This document shows positions 25,367-33,858 of a DNA stretch of 64,000 nt, one piece after another. Every line of letters begins with the position of its first letter. Within the stretch, counting starts at the first letter, position 1. Both the position numbers and the translations under genes were made by a program. The DNA comes from Prauserella_A oleivorans (GTDB taxonomy: Bacteria; Actinomycetota; Actinomycetes; Mycobacteriales; Pseudonocardiaceae), in the NCBI RefSeq assembly GCF_042685745.1, contig NZ_JBHUNT010000001.1, forward strand, positions 5,146,001 through 5,210,000, in the 5' to 3' direction. The notes beneath the pieces are model-generated. The model was not told where the DNA came from. It worked only from the letters and a program-made list of their open reading frames with translations, and searched no databases.

Positions 25367-25998
25367 CCGAGGTGTCCGCGACCGTGCTCGCCGATCCGGC
25401 ATGGCTGCGCGAGGATCTCGGCAGGGCGGCGCGGTTGTACGGCGCGGTGGGCGACCGGGTGCTCGGCACGATCCGGTGGTATTCGGCGTCGTCGGTGCTC
25501 GTGGCTCCCGCGCTCGAACCGTTCGTGCACACCGGGACGGCGCGGGACCCGGCACTGGACGCGGTGGTGCTCGACGTGCATCCCGACGGGCGCTACCTCG
25601 ACGCGCACTCCGAACGCGTCCTCGGCCGGGACACCGAGGCGCTGGGCGCGGCACTGGCGCGGGCGATCGGGCAGGCGGTGGACGCCCTCGCCACCGTCTG
25701 CGGAGCCACGCCGCAATCGCTGTGGGCGATCGCGGCGGACTCCATCGCCAACCGGTTGCTGTGGGCAGGCTCGGCGGTCGGCGACGCCGAGCGCGCGATG
25801 CGGCTGGCGGACGAGCTCGGAGAGGTGATAGACAGGCCGATGCCCAGGCCGCGGTTCGCCGATGTCGGCGGACGTCCGGTGGTCCGCCGGACGTCCTGCT
25901 GCCTGATCTACGAGATCCCCGGCGGTCAGAAGTGCGCGAGCTGTCCACGGCAGACCCCGGCCGAGCGGGAACGGCGGCTTCGCTCCCTGCTCGGCTAG
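25363..25998 (+). CDS. FhuF-like [2Fe-2S] protein
   Basis: 211 residues. The C-terminus has the FhuF-type cluster pattern, CC-x10-C-x2-C, in RTSCCLIYEIPGGQKCASC, which in FhuF ferric-siderophore reductases binds a [2Fe-2S] centre. The remainder is a helical domain with no recognised enzyme motif. Its start overlaps the preceding methyltransferase stop. No siderophore genes are nearby, so the link to iron uptake rests only on the family. Confidence 0.75.
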   Translation: MTEVSATVLADPAWLREDLGRAARLYGAVGDRVLGTIRWYSASSVLVAPALEPFVHTGTARDPALDAVVLDVHPDGRYLDAHSERVLGRDTEALGAALARAIGQAVDALATVCGATPQSLWAIAADSIANRLLWAGSAVGDAERAMRLADELGEVIDRPMPRPRFADVGGRPVVRRTSCCLIYEIPGGQKCASCPRQTPAERERRLRSLLG

Positions 25999-26017
25999 GA
26001 CTGTCGCGTTCGGACTC

Positions 26018-26038
26018 GCCGGCCGGACCGGCGCCGGC
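26018..26038. terminator. GC hairpin at a convergent gene end
   Basis: GCCGG (26018-26022) pairs with CCGGC (26034-26038) in a very GC-rich stretch between the convergent FhuF-like and MmgE/PrpD genes. It may act as a bidirectional terminator; no T-tract is present. Confidence 0.3.
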
Positions 26039-26088
26039 CCGGCGGCCACGGCCTGGCGCGGCGCCGGCGCGGTGCCGGATCCACCCGC

Positions 26089-28074
26089 TCAAAGCGCCGG
26101 TTCCTCCCGCACGCCCAGCAGGCTCAGCAGCCCGCGGCGACCGGTGAACGGGTTGCGCGGCGCGGTGAGGCCGTGCCGGGCCAGGGTGACCGCCTCGACG
26201 CCGTCGCAGGCCGCGTGCCGCGCCCGCAGGGCGTCGATGGTGCCGCCCGTGGCGGTGCCGGCGACGGTGGTCGTCTGGGTGGCGGCGAGCCCGAGCGCGG
26301 CCAGCGCCGCGCCCGCGGGGAGCCTGCGGGCCAGCGTGGCCGTGACGGTCGCCGCGAGCACCGGCAGCCGGTGGACGGGCACGTCCAGCCGCGTGGCGAG
26401 CCGGGACGCGACCGCCAGTGCCGTCCCGACCGCCCGCTCGGCGTCCACACCGGACAGTTCGCCGCCCGGCACGGCAGCGGCCGCGGCGGCCGTGGTCACG
26501 GGGTGACCGGACTCGACGAGCCGTGCCGCGACGGCGCCCGCACGCTCGCGCTCGTCCTCTGCCCCGACTGTGGCGGCGGCACGGACCGCCTCGTCGACGA
26601 CGGTGCCGAGCCCGGGCTCCTGCCCGGTCTCGTCCGGTGCGCCTGCCGCGAGCCACCGCGCGAGCCGCTGGTCCTCCGTGTCGTCGTCCGGCTCGGCGTG
26701 GGCGGGCACGGGTGCGGCACGCCGTTGTCCGTCGGCCGGCGCACACGCGGTGAGCAGCCCGCGCAGGTAGCCCGGCCCTTCGCGGCGCGTGGCGGCCTCC
26801 AGCCCGGCGGCGCCGTCCGGCAGCACCCGCGCCACCAGTCCTTCGGCCTTCACCCCGAGTTCCTTGTCCGTGAGCGGCCGGGCGAGGCTGCCCTTGGCGT
26901 GGCTGACGTCGTGTTCCAGCACGGTGCCGTCGGTCAGCACCACCCGCAGCCCGGCCGCGTCGCGGGCGCAGTCGGGCGTCGCGTCGAAGGTGACGAGCGA
27001 GCGCAGCCGCTGCGCCGGTGCGGACACCACGAGCTCGGTGGCGTAGCCGGTGAGGTCTACCCGGCCGGTGAGCAGTCCCGCCGCGACGCCGTGTGCCGTG
27101 GAGAAGCGCGCCTGCAGGCCGTCCACCGGTGCGGTGTTGCCGGTCAGTTCGGGCACGAGCGGGTGGCACCGGAGGTGGATCGCCGCCACTCGCTCGGAGC
27201 CCCCGTGGTCCGCGAGCGGCCGGTGGAGCGCCTCGGCCGCCTCGATGGCCGGATGACTCACGATGCCGCACGGATACGGCTTGAAGGTGTTGTCGAGCAG
27301 TTCCCAGCGCGAGCCCATCTCGTCCAGCAGGGCACCCTCGGCGAACGCCCCCCGCGCGAGCCGCGCCACGAAACCGTCCGGCCCGGTCAGTGTGTCGCCG
27401 GGGCCGGGGGCACCCGCCATCGCGTCCCGCACCGCGCGCAGTCCCCGCATCGCGGCCTTGCCCGGGTGGAACGGCTTGGTCATGGAGCCGAAACCCTCCC
27501 GGTTGCCCAACCCGCTCTCGACGGCCCATTCGAGCGCCACCTGGAGCCGCTCGGCGTCGAGACCGTGCAGCACCGCCGCCGTGACGGCCGCGCCGACCGC
27601 GCCGCAGGTGCCGGTGATGTGCCATCCCGCGTCGTAGTGCTCCGGCGACACCGAGACGCCCAGCCGCAACTGCGCCTCCACGCCCCAGGCGAACGCGGAC
27701 AGGATCTCGTCGCGATCGCGATCGGCGACGTCGTCCTGCAGTCCGGTCAAGGCCGCCAGACACACCGCGCCCGGGTGGATGACCGTGCTGAGGTGGGTGT
27801 CGTCGTAGTCGTCGAGGTGCGCGGCGAACCCCGTCGCGAACGCGGCGTCGAGCGGGCGCAGACGCTCGGCGCGCCCCGGCACGGCACTCTTGCCGTCGCC
27901 GAAGCCCGACGCGGCACTCACCACGACGTCCATCCCCGGCTCGCGCGACGCTCCGACGGCGGTGGCGAGCACGTTGAAGAGGGTGCGCCGCGCCTGTTCC
28001 GTGACCCCGGCAGGCAGCGGCTGCCTGCTGTGGGTGCTGATGAGCCGGGCGAGCTGGGCCAACGGGGTCGACAT
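26089..28074 (-). CDS. MmgE/PrpD family protein with extra C-terminal domain
   Basis: 661 residues; ordinary MmgE/PrpD proteins (2-methylcitrate dehydratase, cis-aconitate decarboxylase, iminodisuccinate epimerase) are about 450-490. Residues 1-450 form the complete family unit: N-terminal helical domain with HLDDYDDTHLSTVIHPG and the alpha/beta lid (LLDNTFKPYPCGIVSHPAIE). Residues about 490-661 look like a second partial MmgE helical domain (SGVDAERAVGTALAVASRL, AALGLAATQTTTVAGTATGG). It lies 42 nt after a DASS transporter gene in the same operon. Substrate unknown; a carboxylic acid is likely. Confidence 0.8.
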   Translation of the reverse strand: MSTPLAQLARLISTHSRQPLPAGVTEQARRTLFNVLATAVGASREPGMDVVVSAASGFGDGKSAVPGRAERLRPLDAAFATGFAAHLDDYDDTHLSTVIHPGAVCLAALTGLQDDVADRDRDEILSAFAWGVEAQLRLGVSVSPEHYDAGWHITGTCGAVGAAVTAAVLHGLDAERLQVALEWAVESGLGNREGFGSMTKPFHPGKAAMRGLRAVRDAMAGAPGPGDTLTGPDGFVARLARGAFAEGALLDEMGSRWELLDNTFKPYPCGIVSHPAIEAAEALHRPLADHGGSERVAAIHLRCHPLVPELTGNTAPVDGLQARFSTAHGVAAGLLTGRVDLTGYATELVVSAPAQRLRSLVTFDATPDCARDAAGLRVVLTDGTVLEHDVSHAKGSLARPLTDKELGVKAEGLVARVLPDGAAGLEAATRREGPGYLRGLLTACAPADGQRRAAPVPAHAEPDDDTEDQRLARWLAAGAPDETGQEPGLGTVVDEAVRAAATVGAEDERERAGAVAARLVESGHPVTTAAAAAAVPGGELSGVDAERAVGTALAVASRLATRLDVPVHRLPVLAATVTATLARRLPAGAALAALGLAATQTTTVAGTATGGTIDALRARHAACDGVEAVTLARHGLTAPRNPFTGRRGLLSLLGVREEPAL

Positions 28075-28116
28075 GGTTCTCCTTGTTCACTGAGGTTCGA
28101 TGAGATGGACGGGGCT

Positions 28117-29670
28117 TCAGAGACCGACGACGGGGGCCATGAGCAGGACGCCGGTGACCAGGACCGCCACGCCGAGCACGTCGAAGACGAACCCGCTCCG
28201 GAGCATTCTCGTCATCGGGACCAGTCCGGAGCCGTACACGATCGCGTTGGGCGGAGTCGACACCGGCAGCATGAAGCCGTACCCGGCGGCCGCGGCCGCG
28301 ACGAGGCCGGGAACCAACGGGTTGACGCCGACGGCCACCGCGATCGGCACGACGATGGGCACGACGATCCCGGCGCTCGCCGTGTTGCTCGTCGTCTCCG
28401 AGATGACGAGTCCGGCGACCGCGGCCAGGATGGTGATGGCCGTCAAGGACGAGACGCCGAACCGATCGGCTAGCGCGCTCCCGAGCGTGTCGGCGAGCCC
28501 GGTCTCCGACGACAGCGATCCGATCACGGTGCCCGCGCCGAAGAGCAGGATCACGCCCCAGTCGATCTTGGCGGCCTCGGGCCAGCTGAGCGTCGCCGCG
28601 CGGCGACCACCGGGGCCTGCGGACTCCCGGCCCAGGGGCAGCAGGAAGAGCACCGTCGCGGCGAAGATCGCGGCGACGCCCTCGGTGACGTGCTCGTGCA
28701 GCCACGTCACGATCCCGTTGTCGTCACCGAGAATCAGGCTCGCGACGCCCGGGGCTGTCCACAGGAGCACGGCGAGCGCGAACGCGACACACGTGTTCAG
28801 CTCACCGCGGGAGAACCGGCCCAGCTCCGTCCGCTGCCGGACGACGTACTCGCGCGCACCGTCGAGTGTGCTGACCTCGGGCCGGTTGAGCCGGAGCAGC
28901 ACCAGGCACAGGACGACGAACATGACCAGCACGATCGGCGCGAACAGCAGCACCCACTCCACGAAGTTGATGGTGAGGCCGGTCTGTTCCTCGATCAGGT
29001 CGCGGCCGATGAGCTGGTGCGGCGCGCCGATCGGGGTGAGCAGGCCGCCGATCGACGCGCCGTAGGCGATCACGAGCATCAAGGCGACGGCCCAGCGGGA
29101 GTGGCGCAGGTCCTGGCCGCCGTTCTCCTGGCTGATCGCACTCACGGCACCGACGATGCCGAGGCCGATGGGGAACAGCATCGCGACGGTGGCGGTGTTG
29201 GAGATGAACGCCGAGATCACCATGGCCATGGCGCCGAAGCCGATCACCGTGCGGGCAGGGGATCGCACGACCGCTCCCACCGACAGGACCCGCAACGCGA
29301 TGCGCCGGTCGAGGCCGTGCACGGTCATGGACCGCGCGATCACGAACCCGCCGAGGAACGTGAAGATCGTGTCGTTGCCGAACGCGCCGAAGACCGTGTC
29401 CTCGTCGGCGACTCCGAGGAATACGCACAGCACGATCGCGAGGAGTGCGGTCGCGGCCAGCGGGATCGCCTCGCTCACCCACCAGACGACGACCAGCGCG
29501 AGGACGCCGGCGAGTGCTCGTTGTTCCCACGGCAGTCCACCCGTGGTCAGCAGCACGACAGCGAACAACACGGGCCCGAGCACCAGCCCGGCCTGCCCTC
29601 TGATCGCGTCGAAACGGTGCTGCCGGTCCGCCGCCGGCGGTGCCGCGTCGTTGCGGTCCCGAGTCTTCAT
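28117..29670 (-). CDS. DASS/SLC13 family carboxylate transporter
   Basis: 517-residue polytopic protein with 11-12 hydrophobic segments. The two Ser-Asn-Thr signatures of the DASS family are present, SAFISNTATVAMLFPI and SETTSNTASAGIVVPI, which bind sodium and carboxylate. Family members carry succinate, malate, citrate or tartrate. It is the first gene of an operon with the MmgE/PrpD protein, and an IclR regulator is divergent, so the three probably serve uptake and breakdown of one di- or tricarboxylate. Confidence 0.88.
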   Translation of the reverse strand: MKTRDRNDAAPPAADRQHRFDAIRGQAGLVLGPVLFAVVLLTTGGLPWEQRALAGVLALVVVWWVSEAIPLAATALLAIVLCVFLGVADEDTVFGAFGNDTIFTFLGGFVIARSMTVHGLDRRIALRVLSVGAVVRSPARTVIGFGAMAMVISAFISNTATVAMLFPIGLGIVGAVSAISQENGGQDLRHSRWAVALMLVIAYGASIGGLLTPIGAPHQLIGRDLIEEQTGLTINFVEWVLLFAPIVLVMFVVLCLVLLRLNRPEVSTLDGAREYVVRQRTELGRFSRGELNTCVAFALAVLLWTAPGVASLILGDDNGIVTWLHEHVTEGVAAIFAATVLFLLPLGRESAGPGGRRAATLSWPEAAKIDWGVILLFGAGTVIGSLSSETGLADTLGSALADRFGVSSLTAITILAAVAGLVISETTSNTASAGIVVPIVVPIAVAVGVNPLVPGLVAAAAAGYGFMLPVSTPPNAIVYGSGLVPMTRMLRSGFVFDVLGVAVLVTGVLLMAPVVGL

Positions 29671-29683
29671 GCGCCCTCCATTG

Positions 29684-29724
29684 GGTGCCCACGATGCGAT
29701 ATTGCGTTTCGTATTACGGGCACC
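29684..29724. promoter_or_regulatory. Inverted repeat in DASS/IclR divergent promoter
   Basis: GGTGCCC (29684-29690) and GGGCACC (29718-29724) bracket an AT-richer core holding TTTCGTATT (29707-29715). A related nonamer, TTTCGTA followed by AT or CT, occurs twice in the hyi promoter region. Likely the operator of the adjacent IclR regulator. Confidence 0.4.
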
Positions 29725-29808
29725 TTAGGCGGTGGGCCGCCGCCCGCGCAAGCTCGGGCGCAGGGGCGCATCGTTAGGCTGAGCACCGTGAACGCAGGGG
29801 AAGACGCC

Positions 29809-30594
29809 GTGGACGACACCGCCGGGCGCGCGTCCGGAGTGCAGTCGATCGACCGTGCCGTGGCCATCCTCACGGCGTTCTCTCGAGCGCGTCCCGTGAT
29901 CGGGATCAGCGAACTGGCCAAGCACACCGGACTGTCCCGGGGCACCACCCATCGCCTCGTGAGCGCGCTGGCCGCACACGGCATGCTCGCCCAGGTCCCG
30001 GACTCCAGCGCGTACTCGCTCGGCCCCCGCCTGCTGGGGCTGTCCGAGGCCGCCCGCGACCAGTTGTCCCTGGACGTCCAGGCCCGCCCCGTGATGACCT
30101 GGCTGCGCGACCGCACCGGCGAGACGGTGGGCCTGCACATCCTCGACTCGCTGCCGAGCCGCCGGACCATCGCGCAGGTGGAGTCGCTGCAGGCGTTGCG
30201 CCGGACCTACACCGACCTCGGCGCCGCGAAACCGCCGTACCAGGGCGCGCCCGGCAAGCTGCTGCTCGCCCACGCGCCGGAGGACGTCTCGGCAGGCGTG
30301 CTCGCCGAACTCGAGCGCTCCGACGCGGACATCGCCGCCCGACTGAAGGACGAGTTCGCCGACATCCGGCGGGACGGCTACGCCATCTCGCTGCAGGAGC
30401 GCGTCCCCGGCGTCGTCGCCGTGGCGGTGCCGGTGTGGGACCACACGAACGCGGTCGTGGCGGCGTTGAGCGTGTCGGTGCCCGCGGTGCGCGCCGGCCG
30501 GGAGGAGCTGGTGGCCATGACACCGGCCATGCGGGAAGCCGCGGCGACGCTCTCCTCACGACTCGGGCACAGTCCACAGGAGAACGCGCGCTGA
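29809..30594 (+). CDS. IclR family regulator of the DASS-MmgE operon
   Basis: 261 residues from the GTG at 29809, chosen for the AGGGGA site 7 nt upstream; a GTG at 29788 is possible. N-terminal winged HTH (VQSIDRAVAILTAF, ISELAKHTGLSRGTTHRLVSALAA), then the GAF-like effector domain (about 85-255) with YQGAPGKLLLAH and the GYAISLQERVPGVVAVAVPV segment. Divergent from the transporter, the usual arrangement for a local regulator. Its stop lies in the first copy of a 46-bp repeat. Confidence 0.9.
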   Translation: MDDTAGRASGVQSIDRAVAILTAFSRARPVIGISELAKHTGLSRGTTHRLVSALAAHGMLAQVPDSSAYSLGPRLLGLSEAARDQLSLDVQARPVMTWLRDRTGETVGLHILDSLPSRRTIAQVESLQALRRTYTDLGAAKPPYQGAPGKLLLAHAPEDVSAGVLAELERSDADIAARLKDEFADIRRDGYAISLQERVPGVVAVAVPVWDHTNAVVAALSVSVPAVRAGREELVAMTPAMREAAATLSSRLGHSPQENAR

Positions 30595-30634
30595 CTCACG
30601 ACGCGGCGTCGAAGCGCTCCTGGAGGTCCTTGCG
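30589..30634. repeat. 46-bp direct repeat, copy 1
   Basis: Identical to 31417-31462. It covers the IclR stop codon and a duplicate of the allantoicase 3' end (in minus-strand sense RKDLQERFDAAS-stop) detached from the rest of that gene. With copy 2 it brackets a lipoprotein gene. Confidence 0.97.
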
Positions 30635-30729
30635 CGCCTGTCGAGTCACGGCGTGTAACGATCGCCTTGATCGACACGACGGGGTCGATGCCGCGCCCAC
30701 GTGGGCGCGCATACTCGCGAAAGTCATCC

Positions 30730-31422
30730 ATGAGCATTCCCTCCGCCGTTCGCCCTGCCCGCAATCCACACACCCGCCGGGGCAAGGGGCGCGAATCCAC
30801 GACCGCCATCGCGATGCTGGCCGGCGCTCTCGCCCTCCTGACCGCGTGTGGCGGTACCCCTCGGACCACCGATGCCCCTCGGCCGACGACACCCGGCCAG
30901 GCCGCCGCCGCAGACAGTCCACCGACCACCACGGAGTCGACCTCATCCAGCGAGTCGGTCGACGCCTCCGCGACCGAGGCCGGCGATGCGACGAACGCCT
31001 TGACCGGAAACGCGCTTGGCGACGTCGGCCGAGCGTTCACCCTCTCCCCGCCGGGGGAAGAAACCGGCGGCCCCGGCACGACCATTGTCACCCTCACGGA
31101 GATCTCGCGCGGCGAACCTGCCTTCGACGGCGAGCCGACCGTGCGGGTCTCCACAACCGTCGAGACCGGAAGCGACGACGCCGTGAACGAGGAGGTGCTC
31201 TACTCGTACTTCTGCGACTCGGCGGGCAGCATGGACCCGGACACCGGCGAGGAACTCGACGGCCAGGGCGGGATGATGGTCAGCGAGAATCCTCCCGCCA
31301 GGTTCGGCCGGAACATGACCTACTCCTGCACATTCGACGTGGTCGGACTGCACGACCACGGCCTGCTCGTCCTCGGCGACGGCTGGTCGCAGGGCATCGA
31401 GTTTCCCTACGACCTCCGCTGA
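30730..31422 (+). CDS. Putative secreted lipoprotein of unknown function
   Basis: 230 residues from the ATG at 30730. The basic n-region (RPARNPHTRRGKGR), hydrophobic stretch (AIAMLAGALALL) and lipobox LTAC mark a lipoprotein signal peptide with cleavage before Cys40. A Ser/Thr/Pro-rich linker (about 41-90) precedes a globular domain with two cysteines (YFCDSAG, YSCTFDV) that resembles DUF4352-like extracytoplasmic beta domains, though I cannot assign a family. It lies between an IclR gene and allantoicase, flanked by 46-bp direct repeats, which suggests late insertion. Confidence 0.7.
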   Translation: MSIPSAVRPARNPHTRRGKGRESTTAIAMLAGALALLTACGGTPRTTDAPRPTTPGQAAAADSPPTTTESTSSSESVDASATEAGDATNALTGNALGDVGRAFTLSPPGEETGGPGTTIVTLTEISRGEPAFDGEPTVRVSTTVETGSDDAVNEEVLYSYFCDSAGSMDPDTGEELDGQGGMMVSENPPARFGRNMTYSCTFDVVGLHDHGLLVLGDGWSQGIEFPYDLR

Positions 31423-31462
31423 CTCACGACGCGGCGTCGAAGCGCTCCTGGAGGTCCTTGCG
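31417..31462. repeat. 46-bp direct repeat, copy 2
   Basis: Identical to 30589-30634, 828 bp away. Here it covers the lipoprotein stop codon and the true 3' end of allantoicase. Confidence 0.97.
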
Positions 31463-32455
31463 GCCGCGGTCGGTCAGCGCCCCGAACAGGCGCAGCCGTG
31501 CCATGCCGCCGTCGGGGTAGATGTCGAGCCGCACGTGGGTCGCCTCGCGCGCGGCCGGCACGACGAACCGGTGCCGTGTGTCGGGCTGCAGCCGCGTCGT
31601 GGGCAGCAGCTCGAACCACGCGTCCCGGTCGTCCATGGCGGCAACCGCGTCCACGTCGGACGTTCCGGACAGGGAAGCCCAGCCGGGGGCGTTGCCGCGA
31701 AGGTTGCTGGTGTCCAGCTCCGCGAACCGGACGACGCCGGCGCCGGCGAGCCGCACGATGGCCCAGTCGTTGCCGCCGTCGCGCCTGCGCGCCGTCTCCC
31801 AGCCCTCGGCCTGGTTCGCCGCGAGTCCCGCCGCGAGCAGGTTGTTCGGCGACGAATAGAACATGTCACTGCACCCGGTACACACCGCGCCGTTCTCCAG
31901 CGCCGCCAGGTCCAGCGCGTCGAGGTCCAGCAGCGCCGGGTCCGGGATCACCTCGCCGTGCACGCGCAGCCGCGCGATCCCGCCGTCCGGATGCATGGTC
32001 AGCCGCACGTGGGTGTAGCGGCGCGGCGAGCCGACGGGGAAGAAGTTCTCCGCGTGGCCGGACACCGGCTGCCGCGCGACCAGCGTGTCCCACTCCGCCT
32101 GCGCCACCTCGGCCGCGCTCGGATACCCGGGCAGCGCGCACGCCTCCACCGACACGAACGGCGGGTAGTTGCCCTTGAAGAACGCCGTGTCCACGACGAC
32201 ACCCGAGATCACGCCGGGCAGGCCGAGCCGGACGATCGCCTGGTCGTCACCGGGTTCGCGATGCCGCCGCGTCTCCCAGCCGTCGTAGACCTGCCCCTTG
32301 GGACCGAACGTCTCCGGCTGGTGACGCGGCGTCCACGGGTTGATCAGGTTCTCCTTCTCGGCGAACAGCTCGTCGCTGGCCCACATGACGGTGCCTCCGG
32401 ACCGCCGCGACGCCAGATCGGTCAGTGCTGTCCACTCCGGACGATCGGTCACCAT
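31424..32455 (-). CDS. alc: Allantoicase
   Basis: Hydrolyses allantoate to ureidoglycolate and urea. 343 residues built of two homologous jelly-roll halves (about 15-170 and 190-340), seen as repeated GWETRR, AIVRL and HVRL-x-PDGG-ARLR motifs. Family signature ASDELFAEKENLINP is near residue 25. The ATG at 32455 follows AGGAGG by only one base; the next codon, GTG at 32452, may be the true start. Last gene of the NCS1-racemase-allB-alc operon. Its 3' end is part of a 46-bp repeat. Confidence 0.95.
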   Translation of the reverse strand: MVTDRPEWTALTDLASRRSGGTVMWASDELFAEKENLINPWTPRHQPETFGPKGQVYDGWETRRHREPGDDQAIVRLGLPGVISGVVVDTAFFKGNYPPFVSVEACALPGYPSAAEVAQAEWDTLVARQPVSGHAENFFPVGSPRRYTHVRLTMHPDGGIARLRVHGEVIPDPALLDLDALDLAALENGAVCTGCSDMFYSSPNNLLAAGLAANQAEGWETARRRDGGNDWAIVRLAGAGVVRFAELDTSNLRGNAPGWASLSGTSDVDAVAAMDDRDAWFELLPTTRLQPDTRHRFVVPAAREATHVRLDIYPDGGMARLRLFGALTDRGRKDLQERFDAAS

Positions 32456-32516
32456 GCCTCCTGTGTCGTGCACCCGGACCCGTGTTGTGCGGAACACCCG
32501 CACCCGGCTGCCCGGG

Positions 32517-33845
32517 TCATCGCGCATCCCTGGTCAGCAACCTGCCGTGGGGCTCGTCGCCGGTGATCCGCCTGCCGCGCAGCCAGGTGGAGTGGACCAC
32601 ACCGGCCAGCGGCCTGCCGTGGTAGGCACTGACGGGGTTACGGTGGCGCAATTTCGCCGCGTCCACGACGAACGCCTCGTCGGGCGCGAACACGCAGAAG
32701 TCGGCGTCGAATCCCTCGGCGAGACGGCCCTTGCGGCGCAACCCGGCCTGTTCGGCCGGCCGCTGCGCCATCCAGCGCACCACGTCGGTGAGCGTGAACC
32801 CGCGCTGCCGCGCGCCCGTCCACACTGCGGGAAGACCGACCTGCAGGCCCGCGATGCCACCCCACGCCTGACCGAAATCGCCGGTGTCGAAGCGCTTCAG
32901 CTCGGGCGTGCACGGCGAGTGGTCACTGACCACGCAGTCGATCACGCCGTCGGCAAGCCCCTGCCACAGCCGCTCCCGGTTACCCGCCTGCCGGATCGGC
33001 GGGCAACACTTGAATTGCGTGGCGCCGTCTCCGATCTCCTCGGCCGTGAAGCTCAGGTAGTGCGGGCACGTCTCGGCGGTCACCGCCACACCGTCCCGCC
33101 GCGCGCGCTCGATGAGCGGGATCGCCTCCGCCGAGGCGAGATGCAGGATGTGCACGCGGGCACCGGTTCGTCCGGCCAGCTCGATCACGCGCGCGATCGC
33201 GGTGGTCTCGGCGGCCGGGGGCCGGGAGCCGAGGAAGTCGGCATAGCGCGGGCCGTGCGGCGCGGGTGCGTGCTCAATGGTGTCGGCGTCCTCCGCATGG
33301 ACGATGAGCAGGCCGTCGAAGCTGCTCAGCTCGCGCATCGCCGCCTCGAGTCCGGCGTCGTCGAGAGGCGGGAACTCGTCGACGCCCGAGTGCAGGAGGA
33401 AGCACTTGAAGCCGAACACGCCCGCGTCGTGCAGCGGCCGCAGCTCGGCCCGGTTGCCCGGTACCGCGCCGCCCCAGAACCCGACGTCGACGTGCACGCG
33501 CCCGAGCGCCGTCTTGCGTTTGACCTCCAGTGCGGCGACGTCGACCGTAGGCGGCAGGCTGTTGAGCGGCATGTCGACGATCGTGGTGACCCCGCCCGCC
33601 GCGGCGGCGCGCGTCGCGGTCTCGAAGCCCTCCCACTCGCTGCGGCCGGGGTCGTTGACGTGCACGTGCGTGTCGACGAGTCCGGGGAGCAGCACGACGT
33701 CGTCGCCGAGCTCCACCACCCGCTCGGCCGGGATCTCCGCGTCGTAGGGCTCGACGGTGGCGATCCGGCCACCGGACACGCCGACGTTGCACGCCGTCTC
33801 GCCGTCGGGGGTGACGGCCCGGGGTGCCCGGATCACGAGGTCCAT
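32517..33845 (-). CDS. allB: Allantoinase
   Basis: Dinuclear metal enzyme opening the hydantoin ring of allantoin to give allantoate. 442 residues. Metal ligands in the cyclic amidohydrolase pattern: HVHVNDPGR (about 59-67), carboxylated Lys in GFKCFLLHSG, His in IVHAEDADT and HILHLASAE, and Asp in VVSDHSPCTPE. Start at ATG 33845 preferred because AGGGAG lies 9 nt upstream; an ATG at 33854 adjoins that site too closely. It begins 13 nt after the racemase stop. Confidence 0.95.
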   Translation of the reverse strand: MDLVIRAPRAVTPDGETACNVGVSGGRIATVEPYDAEIPAERVVELGDDVVLLPGLVDTHVHVNDPGRSEWEGFETATRAAAAGGVTTIVDMPLNSLPPTVDVAALEVKRKTALGRVHVDVGFWGGAVPGNRAELRPLHDAGVFGFKCFLLHSGVDEFPPLDDAGLEAAMRELSSFDGLLIVHAEDADTIEHAPAPHGPRYADFLGSRPPAAETTAIARVIELAGRTGARVHILHLASAEAIPLIERARRDGVAVTAETCPHYLSFTAEEIGDGATQFKCCPPIRQAGNRERLWQGLADGVIDCVVSDHSPCTPELKRFDTGDFGQAWGGIAGLQVGLPAVWTGARQRGFTLTDVVRWMAQRPAEQAGLRRKGRLAEGFDADFCVFAPDEAFVVDAAKLRHRNPVSAYHGRPLAGVVHSTWLRGRRITGDEPHGRLLTRDAR

Positions 33846-33858
33846 CCTGCTCATCTCC

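Noticed and set aside
26089..28074. 2-methylcitrate dehydratase (prpD) as a firm call
   Set aside because: No prpB or prpC neighbours, and the extra C-terminal domain makes substrate transfer from PrpD unsafe.
24530..28705. A 1,391-codon minus-strand open frame
   Set aside because: It runs antisense to the methyltransferase and FhuF-like genes and in a shifted frame through MmgE/PrpD. Composition is Arg/Gly/Ala-rich with no family motifs, a usual artefact of very high GC.
30596..30946. Truncated second allantoicase gene on the minus strand
   Set aside because: Similarity to allantoicase ends exactly with the 46-bp repeat; only 12 C-terminal residues are duplicated, so this is a repeat footprint and not a pseudogene of the whole gene.
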